Shown: positions 36,909 to 46,517 of the stretch, piece after piece | Layout: each line of letters starts with the position of its first letter | Position numbering within the stretch: the stretch's first letter is position 1 | From: Roseateles sp. | GTDB lineage: Bacteria > Pseudomonadota > Gammaproteobacteria > Burkholderiales > Burkholderiaceae_C | Assembly: GCF_019237615.1 (NCBI RefSeq) | Contig: NZ_JAFAGT010000093.1 | Coordinates: 1 to 58,434 of the forward strand | DNA: 58,434 nucleotides | Reading direction: 5' to 3' | Position numbers and translations under genes: made by a program | Notes under the pieces: generated by a model | The model's input: only the letters and a program-made list of their open reading frames with translations | Database searches by the model: none | Told to the model about the DNA's origin: nothing

Positions 36909-37793
36909 TCAGGCTCGAAACGGCGTCTCTGGCATGCCTTGCACGCCGGGATCCAGGGTGATGACGGCGCCGGCCCACAAGTCGTCGTCACGTCGGTTTG
37001 CAGCGATCGAGGTCACCAGCAGCACGTCGCGGTCGAGGCCGCCAAAGGCGCACATGGAGGGTTTGGCCATCGGCACGGACAGGCTGCGATCCAGCTTGCC
37101 CTGCGGCGTGAAGCGCAGCACAGCCCCACCATCATTGGCACATGTCCAGTAACAGCCATCGACGTCCATCGCCGCGCCATCCGGACGTCCCGGCCCATGC
37201 ATGCGCATGTCGGCGAAGATGCGCGCATTGCTGGGTACGCCGTCATCGGGATCGAAGTCGTATTCCCAGATCAGGCGCCGTCTTGGATGGGAATCCGACA
37301 GATACATGGTTCGCCCATCCGGCGACCAGGCAAGGCCGTTCTGGACGATGAGGTTGTCCACGAAAGGCGTCAGCGTGTCCTGGGCACCGCTGTAACGGTA
37401 CAAGCGGCCGACCGCCAGCTCCGCGGCCATGTCCGTGAACATGGAGCCGCACCAGAATCGCCCTTGACGGTCGCAGCGTCCATCGTTGAAGCGCATCGGG
37501 CTGCGGGCGTGATTGACGGGCACCAGCCGGGTCACCTCCGCCTGCTCGCCGGTGCCCAGCGCCAGGCGGAAGATGCCGCTCTGCATGCCGGCAATCATGC
37601 CGCCGTCGGCCGCCAGCGTGATACAGGCCACCATCTCCGGCGCATGCCAGCAGCGCAGCGCGCCGCCGGCCGGTTGATGGCGCCAGATGGCGCGGCCCTC
37701 GATGTCAACCCAGTACCAAGCCTGTTCAGCCTCCGACCACAAGGGGCTTTCGCCAACCTCGCACACGAGCGAGCCGATGCGCTGGAACTCCAT
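36909..37793 (-). CDS. SMP-30/gluconolactonase-family lactonase
   Basis: A 294-residue six-bladed beta-propeller hydrolase. Metal ligands are recognisable: Glu in GESPLW, Asn in RFNDGRCD, Asn in [10 protein letters not shown] and Asp in [16 protein letters not shown]. In this operon it most likely opens the galactaro- or glucaro-lactone made by uronate dehydrogenase to give the free aldarate for GudD. It starts 2 bp after the dehydrogenase stop, so translation is probably coupled. Gluconolactone specificity cannot be excluded from sequence alone. Confidence 0.92.
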   Translation of the reverse strand: MEFQRIGSLVCEVGESPLWSEAEQAWYWVDIEGRAIWRHQPAGGALRCWHAPEMVACITLAADGGMIAGMQSGIFRLALGTGEQAEVTRLVPVNHARSPMRFNDGRCDRQGRFWCGSMFTDMAAELAVGRLYRYSGAQDTLTPFVDNLIVQNGLAWSPDGRTMYLSDSHPRRRLIWEYDFDPDDGVPSNARIFADMRMHGPGRPDGAAMDVDGCYWTCANDGGAVLRFTPQGKLDRSLSVPMAKPSMCAFGGLDRDVLLVTSIAANRRDDDLWAGAVITLDPGVQGMPETPFRA

Positions 37794-37795
37794 CG

Positions 37796-39385
37796 TCAGC
37801 CCGCGATGTGCAACTCACCATCGATCAGGCGCGGGATGCCGAGCGGATTGCCGGCCTGCAGGGCCAGTGGCAGCAGGTCTTCCGGCACATCCTGATAGCA
37901 GACCGGGCGAAGGAAACGCTCGATGGCGTTTGCTCCCACCGAGGTGGAGCGGCTGTCCGAGGTGGACGGGAAGGGCCCGCCATGCACCATCGCATGGGAC
38001 ACCTCCACGCCCGTGGGAAAGCCGTTGAACACAAGCCGCCCAGCCTTGCGCTCCAGCACCGGCAACAGTGCCGCTGCGTAGGCATGGTCGCTGGGCGCCG
38101 CGTGCATGGTTGCCGTCAACTGCCCTTCGACGTGCTGTGCCACGCGCCGCATGTCATCCAGGTCCCGGCAGCGCACGATGAGAGAGGCCGGGCCGAACAG
38201 TTCGGCCTCCAGTGTGGGATCGGACAGGAAAATCTCGGCCTCGACCTGATACAGCGCAGCCCGGGCGGCGCAGCCCCCCGAACTCGACTGCCCCTCTGCC
38301 AGCGTGACGACACCGGCGGCCTGCGCCAGCTGCTCGACACCGGCCGCGTAGGCTTGGTGGATGCCGGGCGTCAGCATGGTGGCGGCGGGCTTGGCGTTCA
38401 GCGCGGCAGCGGCCTGCGCCAGGAAGGCATCCAGGTCCGGCCCGGCAATGGCGATCAACAGGCCGGGATTGGTGCAGAACTGGCCGGCGCCGAGGGTGAG
38501 AGAGTCGACATAGCCCTGCGCCAGCGCAGGTCCCGAGCGAGCGAGCGCGCCGGGCAGCATGAACACGGGGTTGATGCTGCTCATCTCGGCATACACCGGG
38601 ATGGGCACAGGGCGCTCTGCGGCGGTCCGGACCAGCGCCATCCCGCCGGCCCGCGAACCGGTGAAGCCGACTGCACCGATGCGCGGGTCGCTGACCAGCA
38701 TCTGGCCAATGGTGCGGCCGGCGCCGATCAGCATCGAGAAGACGCCTTCATGCAAGCCGCATGCAGCCACGGCGCGCTGCACCGCCTTGGCGACCAGTTC
38801 CGAGGTGCCCGGGTGGGCCGCATGCGCCTTGACCACGACCGGGCAGCCGGCGGCGAAGGCCGAGGCCGTGTCGCCCCCGGCTACCGAGAACGCCAGCGGG
38901 AAATTGCTGGCGCCGAAGACCGCGACAGGTCCGAGGGGGATCTTGCGCAGGCGCAGGTCGGCACGCGGCGGGGTCCGGTCCGGCAGCGCGGAGTCCAGCG
39001 TGGCGGCCAACCAGCGCCCCGCACGGACCACTTGCGCGAACAGGCGCAACTGATTGCAGGTGCGTCCACGTTCGCCTTCCAGCCGTGCCCGCGGCAAGCC
39101 GGTTTCCTGCATCGCGCGCTCAATCAAGGCTGGGCCGATAGCCATGATCTCGTCCGCGATCCGTTCCAGGAAGGCGGCGCGCTGGGCCAGCGTGGTCTCT
39201 CGATAGCTGTCGAACGCTGCCTCCGCCAACGCGCAAGCACGCTCGACATCGTCCGGCCCGCATTGGCCAAAGGGCGGCTCGATCTCCGTCAGCAGCGCCG
39301 GATCGACGGCGCGCGCCTGACCGTGGCGGCCGACGACTTTGCCGGCGCCGATGACCATCTCGCCCCTGACCTCCGTGAGACTCAT
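37796..39385 (-). CDS. 2,5-dioxovalerate (alpha-ketoglutaric semialdehyde) dehydrogenase
   Basis: The last step of oxidative uronate catabolism, converting 2-oxoglutarate semialdehyde to 2-oxoglutarate with NAD(P). The 529-residue enzyme has aldehyde dehydrogenase landmarks: [43 protein letters not shown], catalytic Glu in [12 protein letters not shown] and nucleophilic Cys in [11 protein letters not shown]. The alternative start at 39409 is rejected because AAGGA lies 7-11 bp before 39385. It follows kdgD by 25 bp. The FGASNFP and KAHAAHPG motifs are specific for KGSADH-type enzymes over betaine or succinate semialdehyde dehydrogenases. Confidence 0.94.
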   Translation of the reverse strand: MSLTEVRGEMVIGAGKVVGRHGQARAVDPALLTEIEPPFGQCGPDDVERACALAEAAFDSYRETTLAQRAAFLERIADEIMAIGPALIERAMQETGLPRARLEGERGRTCNQLRLFAQVVRAGRWLAATLDSALPDRTPPRADLRLRKIPLGPVAVFGASNFPLAFSVAGGDTASAFAAGCPVVVKAHAAHPGTSELVAKAVQRAVAACGLHEGVFSMLIGAGRTIGQMLVSDPRIGAVGFTGSRAGGMALVRTAAERPVPIPVYAEMSSINPVFMLPGALARSGPALAQGYVDSLTLGAGQFCTNPGLLIAIAGPDLDAFLAQAAAALNAKPAATMLTPGIHQAYAAGVEQLAQAAGVVTLAEGQSSSGGCAARAALYQVEAEIFLSDPTLEAELFGPASLIVRCRDLDDMRRVAQHVEGQLTATMHAAPSDHAYAAALLPVLERKAGRLVFNGFPTGVEVSHAMVHGGPFPSTSDSRSTSVGANAIERFLRPVCYQDVPEDLLPLALQAGNPLGIPRLIDGELHIAG

Positions 39386-39410
39386 CGTCGATTCCTTGCT
39401 GGCGTCCATG

Positions 39411-40322
39411 TCAGCGCACGTTCTGCTTGGAGATCAGCGCCTGCAGCATGGCCGACTCTTCCTCGGTGAGGTCGGTCAGCGGGCTGCGCACGGGGCCGGC
39501 GTCATGGCCGACCAGGCGCGCGCCGGCCTTGACGATGGACACGGCGTAGCCAGGCTTGCGATTGCGGATTTCAAGATAGGGCAGGAAGAAGTCATCCAGC
39601 AGTCGATTGGTCGTCGTGCGATCGTCTGCCGCGACCGCGTTGTAGAAGTCCATCGCCAGCTGCGGCATGAAGTTGAAGACGGCCGAGGAATAGACAGGCA
39701 CGCCCAGCGCCTTATAGGCCGCCGCGTAGACCTCCGCGGTCGGCAGCCCGCCCAGGTAGCTAAAGCGGTCGCCCAGGCGCCGCCAGATCTGGACCATCAG
39801 TTCGATGTCGCCCAGGCCATCCTTGAACCCGATCAGGTTGGGGCACCTGTCGGCCAGCGTGGCCAGCGAGTCGGCCGTCAAGCGGCACAGATTGCGGTTG
39901 TAGACCACGACGCCGATCTTGACGGAGCGGCAGACGGCGGCCACGTGCTCGATCAGGCCGTCCTGCGAAGCCTCCGTCAGGTAGTGAGGCAGCAGCAGGA
40001 TGCCCTGCGCGCCCTGGCGCTCCGCCTCTTGGGCGTAGGCGATCGCTCCGCGGGTGGAGCCGCCGGCGCCAGCCAGGATGGGGACCTTGCCACGGCAGGT
40101 GTCGACGGCAACCTTGATCACTTGGGAGAACTCGGCCGGCTCCAGCGAGAAGAGCTCGCCGGTGCCCCCCGCCGCGAACAGCGCGCTGGCGCCGTGAGGC
40201 GCGAGCCACTCGAGGCGCTTGGCGTAGGTGCTGGGACGGAAGTTGCCTTCGGCGTCAAAGTCCGTGATCGGGAAGGACAGAAGGCCGGATGACAGGATTT
40301 GCTTGAGTTCGAGGGGGTGCAT
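39411..40322 (-). CDS. kdgD: 5-dehydro-4-deoxyglucarate dehydratase
   Basis: A DapA-superfamily enzyme that decarboxylates and dehydrates 5-keto-4-deoxyglucarate to 2-oxoglutarate semialdehyde. The 303-residue TIM barrel has [30 protein letters not shown], the catalytic Tyr in VVVYNRN and the Schiff-base Lys in [10 protein letters not shown]. The start ATG is supported by CGGAA upstream and by family length. It is the first gene of the five-gene operon and is preceded by the promoter/operator at 40360-40397, so it leads the uronate regulon. Confidence 0.95.
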   Translation of the reverse strand: MHPLELKQILSSGLLSFPITDFDAEGNFRPSTYAKRLEWLAPHGASALFAAGGTGELFSLEPAEFSQVIKVAVDTCRGKVPILAGAGGSTRGAIAYAQEAERQGAQGILLLPHYLTEASQDGLIEHVAAVCRSVKIGVVVYNRNLCRLTADSLATLADRCPNLIGFKDGLGDIELMVQIWRRLGDRFSYLGGLPTAEVYAAAYKALGVPVYSSAVFNFMPQLAMDFYNAVAADDRTTTNRLLDDFFLPYLEIRNRKPGYAVSIVKAGARLVGHDAGPVRSPLTDLTEEESAMLQALISKQNVR

Positions 40323-40359
40323 GACGGTTCCGGTTGAGAAAGGCCGGAGAAGTGGCCTG

Positions 40360-40397
40360 TTGCCTGTCATCGTACAACTTAACTCGACAGCAAGCAA
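40360..40397 (-). promoter_or_regulatory. Promoter and GntR operator of the kdgD-udh operon
   Basis: On the minus strand, -35 TTGCTT (40397-40392), a 17-bp spacer and -10 TACGAT (40374-40369). The 18-bp operator copy TTGTACGATGACAGGCAA (40377-40360) overlaps the -10 box. It matches the best copy at 41426-41443 in its first 12 bases without a mismatch. It ends 37 bp before the kdgD ATG. Repression by the adjacent GntR protein is inference. Confidence 0.7.
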
Positions 40398-40432
40398 GCG
40401 CGGTGGCGTGCCTTCCCGCCCGAGTGCGCTCC

Positions 40433-41188
40433 TTAAGCTTGCGCGAGGCTTGCTTCGAGGGTTTCCTGTGCCTGGCGCAGGCGTTCCCGGCTGTTGCTCA
40501 GGTGGGTGCGCATGGCGGCGCGCGACGCCTCCGGATCCTGGCGCTCGATGGCATTGAAGATGTCATCGTGTTCGCGCGCGACGCGCTCGTGGAAGCTGGC
40601 GGGGTCGACGTTGGCCAGGTGAACGGTGTTCAGCCGGGCGCGCGGGATGATGGCGTTGCCCAGGTCGCGCAGGATCTCTTCGAAGTAGCGGTTGCCGGTG
40701 GCCTGTGCGATCAACTGGTGGAAGCGCACGTCGGCCTCCACGGCCTCCGGGCCGCTCTCACCGTGATGGGCCCGCATCGCATCCAGGGACTGGCGCAGTT
40801 CCCGCACCTGTTCCGGCGTGCGGCGCGAGGCCGCCAACCATGCGGCCTCGGTTTCCAGGCTGATGCGCAGCTCAAGCACGGCCAGCACGTCCCGGATGGT
40901 CATGACGGTGTTGGCGCCCAGGCTGAGTGTGGTCGCGGGCTCCAGCACGAAGGTGCCGATGCCGTGTCGAGTTTGCACGAGCTTGTTGGCTTGCAGATGG
41001 GAGATCGCCTCACGCACCACGGTCCGGCTCACGCCGTGCTTGGCCATGATGAGGGATTCCGACGGCAGCTTTTCCCCGGGCTTGAGCGTGCCGGCCTGGA
41101 TCTCGCTCGTGATCGCCTCGACCAGCGCTTGGGCCAGGTTGCGAGGACGACGCAGCAGAGGGGGGCTGGAGGCAAGCGTTTCGGACAT
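40433..41188 (-). CDS. FadR-subfamily GntR transcriptional regulator
   Basis: A 251-residue regulator. The winged HTH covers about 17-80 ([24 protein letters not shown] to [29 protein letters not shown]). The C-terminal FCD domain (about 100-230) contains metal/ligand residues in [16 protein letters not shown] and [16 protein letters not shown] regulators typically bind sugar acids or other carboxylates, which lower DNA affinity. It lies between the uronate operon and the TonB receptor gene. I propose it controls the 18-bp palindrome found before four promoters of this locus and, in weaker form, its own gene. Confidence 0.93.
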   Translation of the reverse strand: MSETLASSPPLLRRPRNLAQALVEAITSEIQAGTLKPGEKLPSESLIMAKHGVSRTVVREAISHLQANKLVQTRHGIGTFVLEPATTLSLGANTVMTIRDVLAVLELRISLETEAAWLAASRRTPEQVRELRQSLDAMRAHHGESGPEAVEADVRFHQLIAQATGNRYFEEILRDLGNAIIPRARLNTVHLANVDPASFHERVAREHDDIFNAIERQDPEASRAAMRTHLSNSRERLRQAQETLEASLAQA

Positions 41189-41237
41189 GGCGCTGGTCGA
41201 CAGGGGCGTAAGTCCACTATATCAGCACAAAACCCCC

Positions 41238-41255
41238 TCGTCTGACATCCTACAG
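41238..41255 (-). promoter_or_regulatory. Weaker operator copy upstream of the gntR gene
   Basis: Minus strand CTGTAGGATGTCAGACGA agrees at 13 of 18 positions with TTGTACGATGACCGACAA, keeping TGTA, GATG, GAC. It lies 50 bp upstream of the regulator ATG, suitable for autoregulation. No convincing -35 box sits 17 bp away, unlike the other four sites. Confidence 0.45.
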
Positions 41256-41405
41256 AAGACGGACGTCAGGCGCCGGTGCGGTATTGCTGTGCAAGACAGG
41301 GCGGCGCGGCGCACGCAAAGAAACCGGGCGCCCCAGCGGTTTCCCGATTGCCGCGCTCGCCGCGCCGCGGCCATGATTACATGACAACTGACAACAGCAA
41401 TCCGC

Positions 41406-41443
41406 TTGCAGGTATGTAAACCATCTTGTACGATGACCGACAA
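41406..41443 (+). promoter_or_regulatory. Promoter and GntR operator of the TonB receptor gene
   Basis: -35 TTGCAG (41406-41411), 17-bp spacer, -10 TACGAT (41429-41434). The operator TTGTACGATGACCGACAA (41426-41443) covers the -10 box: TTGTACG and CCGACAA are imperfect inverted halves around ATGA. The identical 18-mer recurs at 49988-50005 on the other strand. It lies 73 bp before the receptor ATG. Confidence 0.75.
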
Positions 41444-41515
41444 TTCTTTGCGCGGCATCAGACCGCAACAGGACTGCGTTCGACAGTTTCAAACCAAAAA
41501 CCGGAGACAACCTCT

Positions 41516-44239
41516 ATGAGTCATAGAAGCCGATTTGCGCTCACCGCCTTTGCGGTCGCGGCGTGTACCCTGGCGGACCAGGCGGTGGCGCAAGCGCCTG
41601 TGGCGCCAGCCGCCGCTGCCTCGGCTCCGGCGCTGCAGCGCGTCGAGATCACGGGCTCATCGATCCGCCGGCTGGAGGCCGAGACCGCGCTGCCGGTGAC
41701 GGTGATGACCGCCGCAGACATGGAGGACCGAGGCTACAGCACGATTGCAGACGCGCTCAACTCGCTGACCGTGGCACAGAACGTGATCCCCGGCGGCAAC
41801 AGCTCGGGCTCGGTCATGAACATGCGTGGCGTCGGCGTGACTCGCACGCTGACCATCATGAACGGCCAGCGCCTGCCCTACGAGCCGACCATGGCGGCCT
41901 TTGTCAACATGGACCTGATCCCGCGCAACGCGATCGAGCGGGTCGAGGTGCTGCGCGACGGCGCCTCTTCGATCTACGGCTCGGACGCCGTCGGCGGTGT
42001 AGTCAACTTCATCACCCGCAAGCAGTACAAAGGGACTCAGCTCAAGGCCCAGACGGTGCAGCCGCAGATGAAGGGTGGCGCCCGCGAGGTGCGTCTGAGC
42101 CTGCTGACCGGCACCGGCGACCTGGTCGAGGATGGCTGGACCATCTATACCTCGGCGGACTTCCAGCGCCGAACTGCCCTGAAGGCCAGCGACAGGCCTG
42201 AGCTCGCGACGCTGTACACGCTGACCGCGCTGGGCATCGCCCCGACGCAATCGCCGGGTGACTACGCGTCGCCGGCGAATATCACCAAGCCGGCCCTGGG
42301 CAATCCCTACTACGCCAAGGGCTGCAACCCGCCGTTCTCGCTGCCGGCTCCACAGAACACCTGTGCGTCCAACAACTATCCCAACTACGCGCTGCTGCTG
42401 CCCGAGAACGGCCAGGCCTCCAGCTTCACGCGCGGCGCCATCACGCTCGGCCGCAACAACACCCTGTCCTTCGAGGCAGCATTCACGACCGAGTACATCA
42501 ACCTCAGCAAGTCGACGGCCCTCACCAGCAAGGGCAAGTCCTCCGGTAGCGGTGGCACACCGGTCCTGACCATCACTTCGGCCAGCCCCTACTACCCGGG
42601 CGGCAGTGCAGGCGTGCCTGCCATGCCGGGCGTGACCGGCCAGGCCCTGCAACTGGCCTGGCAAGTCGACGAGCTCGGCCCGGCCACGCTGCGCAACCGT
42701 CAGAACCTCAAGCGCATCGTGATTACCGACGAGGGCAGCTGGGATGGCTGGGACTACCGTGTCAACCTGCTGCACAGCACAAACGACGAGTACACCGCCT
42801 ATCTGACCGGCTATATCGACACGCCCAAGTTGTACGCGGGCGTTCTCGACGGCACGCTGAACCCCTTCGGCGCACAGACCGCCGCGGGCCTGGAGTACCT
42901 CAAGAGCATCTCGGTCACCGGACAGAAGTCGCGCATCTCCGGCACGCGTTACAGCGCGGCGAACTTCACCATCAACCGCGACCTGATGGAACTTCCTGGC
43001 GGCACGATGGCGATGGCGTTTGGCGGCGACATCCACTATGAAACGGCCCGCGACATGGTGCCGGACACCAACGTGAACGTGCCATTCGACGGCCGCACGC
43101 CGTATGACCTCGGCTCCTCACGCCGCGTGAAGTCGCTGTTCGCCGAGGTCGACATTCCGGTCACCAAGACCCTCACGCTGGACCTGTCGGTGCGCTCGGA
43201 CAGATACCACGACGTCGGCAGTACCGTGAACCCGAAGGTCAGCTTCCGCTACCAGCCCGTCAAGAGCCTATTGTTCCGCGGTTCCTACAACACGGGCTTC
43301 CATGCGCCCAGCCTGATGGAGCGTTACGGCAGCACCCGGACTGGCATCAGCAACACCAAGGACAACTACGACGACCCGGTGCTGTGCCCGGGTGGCAAAC
43401 CCGGCACCGCAGGCGGTGGCACGGCACTGCCGGGCTACAGCTCGTTGGTGGTTTGCAATGCCAAGCAGCCGCACATCGTCGGCGCAAATCCCGAGCTGGC
43501 ACCGGAAACCTCGTCCAGCGTCACCTTTGGTATGGCCGTCGAGCCGATCAAGAATTTCAGCGTCACGCTGGACTTCTGGAAGATTCACGTTAAGGGCACC
43601 ATCGGTACCTTGTCCGACGGCGTGATCTTCAGCGACCCGACGCGTTACGCGGCCTTCTTCGTCCGCGATGCCGACAAAAACCTGCTGTACGTGAACGCGC
43701 AGTCGCACAACCTGGGTGACACCATCACTCGCGGCCAGGACATCGCCGCAAACTGGGTCATCCCGACCGAGGCCCTGGGCAAGTTCACCTTGGGTCTCGA
43801 CGGCACCTACACCAACTACTACAACTATCAGAACGAACCGGGTGGTGAATGGAACCACAACACCGGCGGCTTTGGCGGCCTGGCCAACGGCGCGGTCTCC
43901 GGCGACAAGATCATGAGCTTCCGCTGGCGCCACAGTCTGCGTGCCGGTTGGTCTTACGGTTCCTGGCGCGCCCAGGTCACCCAGGCCTACACCTCGGGCT
44001 ACCATGACGGCAAGACGGTTCCGCAGATCTACTGGCGCGACATCCACCCCTATTCGGTGGTCAACCTGACCATGGGCTACTCGGGCTTCAAGAACCTGAT
44101 GCTCAACGCTGGCATGAGCAACGCGTTCAACGTCAAGCCGCCGCTGACCAACACCACGTCCGTCGGCTATCTGCGATCCTACGCCAGCCCGATCGGCCGC
44201 AGCTTTTCTCTGACCGCCACCTACAAGTTCGGAGGCTAG
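41516..44239 (+). CDS. TonB-dependent outer membrane receptor
   Basis: A 907-residue receptor that imports a ligand across the outer membrane using TonB energy. A signal peptide (RFALTAFAVAACTLADQAVAQA) is followed by a plug domain: VEITGSSIRRLEAETALPVTVM, STIADALNSL, MRGVGVTRTLTIMNGQRLP and VEVLRDGASSIYGSDAVGGVVNFITRK. The rest is a beta-barrel ending SFSLTATYKFGG, with aromatic C-terminal strand. The start at 41516 is preceded by GGAGA; the frame extends upstream through the operator and is rejected. From its promoter it belongs to the uronate regulon and likely imports an oligosaccharide or glycoside. No surface glycan-binding (SusD) partner is present. Confidence 0.95.
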   Translation: MSHRSRFALTAFAVAACTLADQAVAQAPVAPAAAASAPALQRVEITGSSIRRLEAETALPVTVMTAADMEDRGYSTIADALNSLTVAQNVIPGGNSSGSVMNMRGVGVTRTLTIMNGQRLPYEPTMAAFVNMDLIPRNAIERVEVLRDGASSIYGSDAVGGVVNFITRKQYKGTQLKAQTVQPQMKGGAREVRLSLLTGTGDLVEDGWTIYTSADFQRRTALKASDRPELATLYTLTALGIAPTQSPGDYASPANITKPALGNPYYAKGCNPPFSLPAPQNTCASNNYPNYALLLPENGQASSFTRGAITLGRNNTLSFEAAFTTEYINLSKSTALTSKGKSSGSGGTPVLTITSASPYYPGGSAGVPAMPGVTGQALQLAWQVDELGPATLRNRQNLKRIVITDEGSWDGWDYRVNLLHSTNDEYTAYLTGYIDTPKLYAGVLDGTLNPFGAQTAAGLEYLKSISVTGQKSRISGTRYSAANFTINRDLMELPGGTMAMAFGGDIHYETARDMVPDTNVNVPFDGRTPYDLGSSRRVKSLFAEVDIPVTKTLTLDLSVRSDRYHDVGSTVNPKVSFRYQPVKSLLFRGSYNTGFHAPSLMERYGSTRTGISNTKDNYDDPVLCPGGKPGTAGGGTALPGYSSLVVCNAKQPHIVGANPELAPETSSSVTFGMAVEPIKNFSVTLDFWKIHVKGTIGTLSDGVIFSDPTRYAAFFVRDADKNLLYVNAQSHNLGDTITRGQDIAANWVIPTEALGKFTLGLDGTYTNYYNYQNEPGGEWNHNTGGFGGLANGAVSGDKIMSFRWRHSLRAGWSYGSWRAQVTQAYTSGYHDGKTVPQIYWRDIHPYSVVNLTMGYSGFKNLMLNAGMSNAFNVKPPLTNTTSVGYLRSYASPIGRSFSLTATYKFGG

Positions 44240-44241
44240 AG

Positions 44242-44479
44242 GTTGACTCGACCGACTCGGAGGTGAAAGTCTCCTGCTCACCTGGCCGCGGGGAAAAGTT
44301 AGCTGAACGGCCAGGGTGTCGCGGGCGACTGCGAATCTGAAGGGGAAGGAAGCCGAAGGCAAAGCGCTGGCCTGACGAACAGGAAGCGGATGGAGGCGGC
44401 GCAGCGGAACCGCCCGGTGCGGACCCGCATGCCCGGCGGTGTGGGAGGGGCGGAACCGACAGTGGCTCCCTTTCCCGAT
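44242..44479 (+). other. Group II intron-like RNA remnant (no ORF)
   Basis: The stretch begins right after the receptor stop and is densely folded: GGAG/CTCC, CCTGGCCG/CGGCCAGG and GTCGC/GCGAC stems. Near its 3' end, 44409-44440 forms a domain V-like hairpin: a 9-pair proximal helix with one C-C mismatch, a 2-nt bulge (TG) on the 3' strand, a 4-bp distal helix and the tetraloop GACC. A domain VI-like stem follows, and the element ends CCCGAT, in line with an intron 3' end in AT. The 5' end and reverse transcriptase are missing. Similarity to bacterial group II introns is from memory and structure, so this is a probable call. Confidence 0.55.
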
Positions 44480-44530
44480 CAGCGTCGAAACTGAGTTGGT
44501 TGTGGGAGAGCGGTGACGGCAGCAAAAGCA

Positions 44531-44557
44531 CGGCGACGGGCGAAACGCCCGCCGCCG
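44531..44557 (-). terminator. Terminator hairpin between convergent TonB receptor and isomerase genes
   Basis: CGGCGACGGGCG-AAA-CGCCCGCCGCCG makes a 12-bp stem with one A-C mismatch. On the minus strand it lies just past the isomerase stop and is followed by TGCTTTTGC, so it probably ends the 49,962-44,569 operon. It may act for the plus strand too. Confidence 0.65.
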
Positions 44558-44568
44558 TTCAGGACCGC

Positions 44569-45468
44569 TCAGACCGCGATGCCGTGCGCTTGCAGAAAGG
44601 CCTTGCTGATGGCGGCCGACTGCTTGGGATGGCCGCCCTTGTCGGGCACGCGGTCGAGTTCGATGACGGCCCAGCCCTTGAAGCCGACCTTGTCTAGCGC
44701 CGCAAAGATGGCGGCGAGGTCGACGCGGCCACGGCCGAGTTCGACAAACTGGAAGGGGTACTTCGCCTTGGGGTCACCGGTCAGGTCGCGCAAGTCCTTC
44801 AGGTGCAGGAAGGCCAAACGCTCCTGATAACGATCCACCAGTTGGGCGGGGTCGGCCCCGCCGGCCAGCGCGTGAGCCGTGTCGAGCTCGAACTTGACGT
44901 AGCGCGGGTCGCTCGCTGCGAGCACAGCCTCCAGCCCTGCCGGCGACTCGCTCAAGGTATTGAGGTGGTTGTGATAAGCGACCGTGACGCCGAGGGGAGT
45001 GCAGGCCTTGCCGATCCGGGTCAGCAAGTCCCCCAGGCGCGCGCAGGCTGGCGCGTCGAATGGGCGGCCGTAGCCCGTCAGTTTGTCGAGCAGCTGCAGA
45101 TACTGCCCCCCCGCCGCCTGCAGGAAGCGCGCGTTGGCGAGGTGACGCTCGATCTCGTCCGCCGGCTTGGCGTCGATGTCGACCACGCCGCTCGACAGGG
45201 CCGTGAATGCCAGCCCCTTCTTCTGCAGCAGTGCGCGCAGTTCGGCCGGCTGGAAGTTCTGGACCACGCTGGCGCGGAATTGCACTCCCTTGTAGCCGAG
45301 CTCTGCGATGTCCTCGATGGCCTGGCGCTCATCCTCGCCCCAGGTCATGGCTGTGTAGCCGATGCGCACGTCAGCCAGGGCCGCGTGCGCGCGTGACGGC
45401 GACCCGGCTGCGACCAGCAGGCCGATCGCACCCAGGGCATGGCGGCGCGACACGGAAACAGGGTTCAT
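44569..45468 (-). CDS. Exported sugar phosphate isomerase/epimerase-fold protein (A)
   Basis: A 299-residue TIM-barrel protein of the xylose isomerase-like AP endonuclease 2 family. It carries a Tat-type signal (SRRHALGAIGLLVAAGSPSRAHAA). Metal-site landmarks are the His in VAYHNHLNT, KFELDTAHAL and the late VIELDR glutamate. Family members include sugar isomerases and, in recently described pathways, lyases acting on 3-keto-glycosides. Export to the periplasm argues against a phosphorylated sugar substrate. ATG at 45468 with GAGG upstream is preferred to the two ATG codons just before. Last gene of its operon. Confidence 0.88.
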   Translation of the reverse strand: MNPVSVSRRHALGAIGLLVAAGSPSRAHAALADVRIGYTAMTWGEDERQAIEDIAELGYKGVQFRASVVQNFQPAELRALLQKKGLAFTALSSGVVDIDAKPADEIERHLANARFLQAAGGQYLQLLDKLTGYGRPFDAPACARLGDLLTRIGKACTPLGVTVAYHNHLNTLSESPAGLEAVLAASDPRYVKFELDTAHALAGGADPAQLVDRYQERLAFLHLKDLRDLTGDPKAKYPFQFVELGRGRVDLAAIFAALDKVGFKGWAVIELDRVPDKGGHPKQSAAISKAFLQAHGIAV

Positions 45469-45479
45469 GGCCCGCATCC

Positions 45480-46463
45480 TCATTCGTAGGCGTTGGGGGG
45501 TGGCGGTGCCTTCGACGAGGGCACGGGCTTGCCATCCACGGTATGCGGCTCCATCACTTCGACGCGGCTGCCGTCCGGATCAAAGATGTTGACCTGGCGC
45601 TTGCCGTTGCGGCCGACCTGCACCGCCAATGGCTTGGCGTAATCGGAGAATGCCGTGCGCCCTTGCAGCGTGGCGACGACGGCGGCCGCATCGGGCACTT
45701 CGAGCGCGACATGATTCTTGGTGCCGTACTGATCCGGCCTGAGTGGTGCGCGATACAGCATCAGCTCGATGTAATCCACGCCGTCGGGCACGCGCAGATT
45801 GATCCAGCTCAGCTCATCGGGGTTGGAGCCGCCGCGCCAGGTTTCCTGGAAGCCGAGGATGCGGCCGTAGAAGTCCATGGACTTCTTGCTGTTGCCCACC
45901 GTGAAGCCGACGTGATAGATCTGCGACGACACGCGGCTGGGCGGCGCGAACTTGCCGGCCGCCTTGGCCTCAACACCATCCGGCAGGGTCTGCACGAACT
46001 CCACCAGCATCCCGTCCGGATCCTTGACCATGAACGCATAGTCACCGGCCCTGGTCTTGCTGCCGGTGCTGTCGGCCACCGGAACGTCTTGCGAGCGCAG
46101 GTAGGCGCGCATGCCTTCGATGTCATCGGTGGAGAAGCAGACATGCGCCAGCATGTTCGGCGTACGCGGCGAAGGCTCGTTGAACAGCTCGACATGCTGT
46201 CGGTCGTTCACCTTGAAGAAGGCGATGCGAGTCCCGCTGCCGTCCTTCTTGGGCAGGCTGAAGTACTGCTCGAAGCCCAGTTGGTCGCGCCAGAAATGCT
46301 GCGCCTTTGCCAGGTCGGAGACGTGGAAGGCCACATGTGAGATGCCGGTGATCTTCGGTCGCCGCGGTGCAGCGTCACCGCTCTGGGCACAAGCGGGTAG
46401 GGAGACGACCAGCGCGCCGCATGCGAGCGTCAGCTGGGCCAACAGCTTGGAAAGCAGTTTCAT
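45480..46463 (-). CDS. Exported two-domain VOC (glyoxalase-fold) protein
   Basis: A 327-residue protein with Sec signal peptide (KLLSKLLAQLTLACGALVVSLPACAQS). Two vicinal-oxygen-chelate modules follow: first about 35-165 (GISHVAFHVSDLAKAQHFWRDQLGFE, His/Glu ligands in HVELF and LVEFVQ) and second about 185-310 (IYHVGFTVGNSKKSMDFYGRILGF, YIELMLY, VNIFDPDGSRVEVMEPH). VOC enzymes include metal-dependent lyases, isomerases and dioxygenases. A periplasmic VOC protein within a sugar-acid operon is unusual. Its stop lies 11 bp before the isomerase ATG. Substrate unknown; a role in epimerisation or elimination of a keto-sugar is inference. Confidence 0.88.
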   Translation of the reverse strand: MKLLSKLLAQLTLACGALVVSLPACAQSGDAAPRRPKITGISHVAFHVSDLAKAQHFWRDQLGFEQYFSLPKKDGSGTRIAFFKVNDRQHVELFNEPSPRTPNMLAHVCFSTDDIEGMRAYLRSQDVPVADSTGSKTRAGDYAFMVKDPDGMLVEFVQTLPDGVEAKAAGKFAPPSRVSSQIYHVGFTVGNSKKSMDFYGRILGFQETWRGGSNPDELSWINLRVPDGVDYIELMLYRAPLRPDQYGTKNHVALEVPDAAAVVATLQGRTAFSDYAKPLAVQVGRNGKRQVNIFDPDGSRVEVMEPHTVDGKPVPSSKAPPPPNAYE

Positions 46464-46517
46464 GATTTGTGTGACCTCAAGAAAAAAGGACGGCTGTCGG
46501 CCGTCCTCGTGAATCAA

